Below, piece after piece: positions 61,299 to 64,000 of a DNA stretch of 64,000 nucleotides. The translations under genes and the position numbers were made by a program. The notes beneath the pieces are model-generated. The model worked only from the letters and a program-made list of their open reading frames with translations, did no database searches and was not told the DNA's origin. Numbering within the stretch: position 1 is the stretch's first letter; every line of letters begins with the position of its first letter. Origin of the DNA: Azospirillum melinis (GTDB lineage: Bacteria; Pseudomonadota; Alphaproteobacteria; Azospirillales; Azospirillaceae); NCBI RefSeq assembly GCF_013340935.1, contig NZ_WHOS01000007.1, positions 1 to 64,000 on the forward strand, in the 5' to 3' direction.

Positions 61299-61316
61299 TT
61301 ATAATACATATTATAA
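61299..61316. promoter_or_regulatory. Perfect AT-rich palindrome TTATAATA-CA-TATTATAA, candidate GntR operator
   Basis: Eight-base perfect arms with a 2-base centre, in the 204-base divergent gap, 45 bases upstream of the ATPase gene and 143 bases upstream of the GntR gene. GntR/HutC proteins bind short dyads of this kind. In otherwise GC-rich DNA an 18-base AT palindrome at a regulator promoter is a good operator candidate. TAGGGAATT (61330-61338), a relative of the shared element, lies close by. Confidence 0.55.
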
Positions 61317-61458
61317 AATACGTGGCAACTAGGGAATTGAATCAGATTCACGCGGCTGGCACCGTGACGGGATAGACGCTTGAGCCGTCCCGTCGCCGGT
61401 GGCATCAAGGCGGCCTCGATCCGCTGGCCGGGTCGATCATTCAGGGAGGAAAGCCAGG

Positions 61459-62178
61459 GTGCCCGTGGTGCGAGACAACGCGACGGCGCTGTACCGGCAG
61501 ATCGCCGACCGGCTGCGCGACGAGATCGCCGCCCGGCTGTTCGAGCCGTCGGGGCGGCTGCCGACGGAAAGCGAGATCGGTACCCGCTTCGGCGTCAGCC
61601 GGGTCACCGTCCGGCTGGCGCTCGACCGGCTGGAGGCGGACGGGCTGATCGAGCGCCGCAAGGGCAAGGGCACCTTCACGGCGGGCAAGCGCGTCCAGCA
61701 TCCGCTCGACCGCCTGCGCAGCTTTCACGAATCCCTGCGGCTACAGGGGCTGGATGCCACGATGCAGCCGATCTCGGCGCGGATCGTCGCGACGCCGCCG
61801 GACCTGCGGGAGGATTTCGGCCCCCATTGCCTGGAGGTCTGCCGCCTGCATCTGGTGGATGGAGAGCCGGTGGCCCTGGGCCGCAGCCTGCTGCCGCCGG
61901 CCCTGGAGCCGGTCGATTGGCAGGCGGCCGGACACAAGCCGATCTACGGCATCCTGCAGGACATCGTCGGCAAGCCGGTCGGCGGCGCCGACATCGAGGT
62001 GAAGGCGGCGGCGGCCGATGCGGAGGTGGCGACGGCGCTCGGCCTGCCGGCGGGAGCGCCGGTGCTGGTAATGGAGCGCCGTTCCGTCTTCGTCGGCGGC
62101 GGCTGCGCCGACCGTTCGGTTTTCCACATCAGATCCGAACGCTACAGCTTCATCCTGTCCCACCGCTGGCAGGGATAG
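61459..62178 (+). CDS. GntR-family transcriptional regulator with UTRA domain (HutC-like)
   Basis: 239 aa from a GTG with GGGAGGA 8 bases upstream. The N-terminal winged helix-turn-helix reads LYRQIADRLRDEIAARLF, then LPTESEIGTRFGVSRVTVRLALDRLEADGLIERRKGKGTF. The C-terminal UTRA domain (LEVCRLHLVDGEPVALGRSLLP ... VLVMERRSVF) is the ligand sensor. Divergent from the ATPase-binding protein-permease-hydrolase operon, which it likely represses until the ligand is present. It is convergent with metI. Confidence 0.93.
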   Translation: MPVVRDNATALYRQIADRLRDEIAARLFEPSGRLPTESEIGTRFGVSRVTVRLALDRLEADGLIERRKGKGTFTAGKRVQHPLDRLRSFHESLRLQGLDATMQPISARIVATPPDLREDFGPHCLEVCRLHLVDGEPVALGRSLLPPALEPVDWQAAGHKPIYGILQDIVGKPVGGADIEVKAAAADAEVATALGLPAGAPVLVMERRSVFVGGGCADRSVFHIRSERYSFILSHRWQG

Positions 62179-62200
62179 GGGCGACCGGCAGTCTTTTTAC

Positions 62201-62238
62201 CGGCGATGGCCTCAGCGGCGATGGCCTCAGCGGCGATG
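62201..62238. repeat. 15-base tandem duplication at the end of metI
   Basis: CGGCGATGGCCTCAG occurs twice without a gap (62201-62215, 62216-62230), followed by a partial third copy (62231-62238). The metI stop codon lies in the second copy. Like the repeat at 9255-9284 it is a 15-base duplication at a stop codon, probably replication slippage. Confidence 0.8.
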
Positions 62239-62883
62239 ATCGACCCGCCGCGACAGCCATTCGCCGCCGAACTGCACCGAAGTCACCAGCACGATCAGGA
62301 TCGCGATGATCTCGAACAGCACCTGGGTCTCGTAGCGTTCATAACCGTAGCGGATGGCGAGGTCGCCCAGGCCGCCGGCGCCGACAGCCCCCGCCATTGC
62401 CGAGGCGTTGATCATCGCGATCACGCAGACCGTCATGCCGCCGATCAGGCCCGGCAGCGCCTCTGGCAGGATGACATGACGGACGATGTGCCAGCGGCGG
62501 AAACCCATGGCGCGGGCCGCCTCGATCAGTCCGTGGTCGACCTCGTTCAGGCTGACCTGGGCGACGCGGGTGTAGAAGGCGATGAGGTGGATGCTGAGCG
62601 GAACGATGGCGGCCCAGATGCCCAGCGTCGTGCCGACGATCAGCCGGGTGAAGGGCAGCAACGCCACCAGCAGGATGATGAAGGGGACCGCCCGGAAGAC
62701 GTTCACCACCACCGACAGCCCCTTGTTGAAGCGCTGCCGCGGATAGAGCCCGCCGGGGGCGGTGGCGACCAGCAGCAGGGCCAGGGTCAGGCCGCTGGCG
62801 ATGGCGATGGTGACGGACACTCCGACCATCGTCAGCGTTTCGCCGAAAGCGCGCAGATAGCGCTCAAACATCGTCGGCGACAT
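62227..62883 (-). CDS. metI: Methionine-type ABC transporter permease MetI
   Basis: 218 aa, the normal MetI length, five membrane segments. RAVPFIILLVALLPFTRLIVGTTLG and the EAA loop EAARAMGFRRWHIVRHVILPEALPGLIGG are diagnostic, and INASAMAGAVGAGGLGDLAIRYGYERY is the conserved C-terminal part. Its ATG overlaps metN by 20 bases; a second ATG four codons later would give an 8-base overlap, but the first has the better site (GGAAGG). Imports D/L-methionine or related compounds with MetN. No metQ binding protein is in the window. Confidence 0.92.
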   Translation of the reverse strand: MSPTMFERYLRAFGETLTMVGVSVTIAIASGLTLALLLVATAPGGLYPRQRFNKGLSVVVNVFRAVPFIILLVALLPFTRLIVGTTLGIWAAIVPLSIHLIAFYTRVAQVSLNEVDHGLIEAARAMGFRRWHIVRHVILPEALPGLIGGMTVCVIAMINASAMAGAVGAGGLGDLAIRYGYERYETQVLFEIIAILIVLVTSVQFGGEWLSRRVDHRR

Positions 62884-63982
62884 AGCCGAGAACCTTCCAG
62901 CTGTCGGGGGAGAAGCGGGACCCGGCGGCCGAGCGCATCGCCGCGACGGGAACGGCGATCACGAGATCGCCCTGGGCATGGCCCTGGATGCGGTCGATGC
63001 CGCCATGCAGCAGCTTGGCATCCGGCGCCAGCGCCAGCAGGCTGGCGAGCGAGATGCCTTCGGGGTGGCTTTCGCCGGTGAAGCGCAGCGACAGCACCGC
63101 CTGCCCGCCGCCCTGTTTCGGCGGATCGGGTTGCAGCCGGCGGGCGATGTCGTCGGGAAGCCCATGCCGGAGCGGGCGCAGCAGGGCGCGGGTGGCGTCG
63201 CCCTGCGGCGTGCCGAACACCGACCAGACCGGCCCATGTTCCACCCGGTGGCCGCGGTCCAGCACCATCACCTCGTCGCAGATCGCCCGGATCACCGCCA
63301 TGTCGTGGGTGATCAGCACGATGGTCAGCCCCAGCTTGGCGTTGATGTCGCGCAGCAGGCCGAGGATGGCGTGGGTGGTTTCCGGGTCGAGCGCTGAGGT
63401 CGCCTCGTCGCACAGCAGGATCTCCGGCCGGTGGACCAGCGCGCGGGCGATGCCGACGCGCTGCTTCTGCCCGCCCGACAGCTTGGACGGATAGACCTCG
63501 GCCTTGTCGGCCAGCCCGACGAGGTCCAGCAGGTCGTCCACCCGCCGGCGGACCTCGGCGGCGCCGACGCCGGCCACCTTCAGCGGCAGTCCGACATTCT
63601 CCCGCACCGTCTTGGCCGACAGCAGGTTGAAATGCTGGAAGATCATGCCGATGCGGCGGCGCAGGCGGACGAGATCCTCCTCCCCCAGCCCGCCGACGTC
63701 GATGCCGTCGACCAGCACCCGGCCGCCGCTGGGTCGTTCCAGCATGTTGATCGCCCGCAGCAGGGTCGATTTGCCGGCGCCGGAACGGCCGATGATGCCG
63801 AAGACGCTGCCGCGCGGGATGGCGAAGGACACCGCTTGCAGCGCCTCCACCCCGCCGGGATAGGTCTTGCGCATGCCGTCGAACAGGATGTGGGGCGAGG
63901 ACGGGTCGGGCGAGGCGGCGGGAGTGAGATTGGCCGCGGTCAGCTGGGCGGCCGACGGCGCGGTCGCGCGTTTCCACAGCAT
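62864..63982 (-). CDS. metN: Methionine-type ABC transporter ATP-binding protein MetN
   Basis: 372 aa. Walker A GRSGAGKST, Q-loop FQHFNLLSAKTVRENV, signature LSGGQKQRVGIARAL, Walker B ILLCDEATSALD, switch His in ITHDMAVIRAICD. The C-terminal NIL domain (ligand-binding, transinhibition) covers about the last 90 residues, VLSLRFTGESHPEGISLASLL onwards. An N-terminal extension of about 30 residues precedes the domain. The start codon lies 18 bases from the right edge with AAAGG upstream, so the gene is complete. metQ may be beyond the edge. Confidence 0.93.
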   Translation of the reverse strand: MLWKRATAPSAAQLTAANLTPAASPDPSSPHILFDGMRKTYPGGVEALQAVSFAIPRGSVFGIIGRSGAGKSTLLRAINMLERPSGGRVLVDGIDVGGLGEEDLVRLRRRIGMIFQHFNLLSAKTVRENVGLPLKVAGVGAAEVRRRVDDLLDLVGLADKAEVYPSKLSGGQKQRVGIARALVHRPEILLCDEATSALDPETTHAILGLLRDINAKLGLTIVLITHDMAVIRAICDEVMVLDRGHRVEHGPVWSVFGTPQGDATRALLRPLRHGLPDDIARRLQPDPPKQGGGQAVLSLRFTGESHPEGISLASLLALAPDAKLLHGGIDRIQGHAQGDLVIAVPVAAMRSAAGSRFSPDSWKVLGYVADDV

Positions 63983-64000
63983 CGCTGGTTTACCTTTTCT

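Noticed and set aside
1..64000. CRISPR arrays, insertion sequences, phage attachment sites, rRNA genes
   Set aside because: I looked for repeated spacer-like units, transposase motifs, paired terminal repeats and rRNA-like blocks and found none.

Overview
The window is about 64 kb of very GC-rich DNA (coding regions near 70% GC, with short AT-rich promoter gaps) from a Gram-negative alphaproteobacterium, most likely Azospirillum or a close relative. This assignment rests on gene content and codon use; there is no rRNA or housekeeping marker to confirm it. I see no tRNA or rRNA gene, no insertion sequence, no phage gene and no CRISPR array. It is a dense accessory region dominated by nutrient scavenging: parts of eight ABC importers, flavin-dependent desulfonation enzymes and several local regulators, in tightly overlapping operons (many ATGA or GTGA junctions).

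Layout. (1) 31-3528, minus strand: a peptide-type importer (binding protein plus two permeases, no ATPase in the window). (2) 3759-9269: a LysR gene divergent from a PLP decarboxylase and an unusual protein that joins an AMP-forming ligase to an EamA exporter. (3) 9314-12802: isochorismatase-like hydrolase, LysR regulator, amidase and a truncated XRE regulator. (4) 12819-22723: an aromatic amino acid lyase homologue that lacks the MIO-forming Ala-Ser-Gly, divergent from a signal-less PhnD-like protein, a complete Dpp-type importer and an ornithine cyclodeaminase homologue; then a fatty acid desaturase on the opposite strand. (5) 22959-27475: a polar amino acid-type importer with an MmgE/PrpD enzyme. 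(6) 27524-41542: a sulfone/sulfonate regulon. The left operon is msuE, sfnG, a complete branched-chain-amino-acid-type importer and an SfnB-like flavoprotein. The right operon is an amidohydrolase homologue, ssuD and a second SfnB/DszC-like flavoprotein. Between them lies a sigma-54 activator fused to an SsuA-like binding domain. Both operons start at near-perfect -24/-12 promoters with matching tandem upstream sites. (7) 41575-44893: AapJQM-type amino acid importer without its ATPase. (8) 45265-47943: a small ORF, a 2-oxoglutarate/Fe(II) oxygenase and a MetY-type sulfhydrylase. (9) 48204-56157: AprA/AprB-like flavoprotein and ferredoxin, a TauABC-type importer, an amidohydrolase and an FAD/NAD(P)-binding protein. 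(10) 56210-62178: a second TauABC-type importer with a CehA/McbA-like hydrolase, divergent from a GntR/UTRA regulator. (11) 62227-63982: metI and metN.

Together these genes look like a sulfur (and nitrogen) scavenging island. Binding proteins and ABC permeases bring in organosulfur compounds, peptides and amino acids. MsuE supplies reduced FMN to SfnG and SsuD, which release sulfite, and MetY can fix reduced sulfur into homocysteine. Several operons share a short AT-rich promoter element (ATTTCCTATT and relatives), which hints at a common regulator. The strongest candidates for undescribed biology are the sigma-54/SsuA fusion with its mirrored promoters, the ligase-exporter fusion with its decarboxylase, and the MIO-less lyase.
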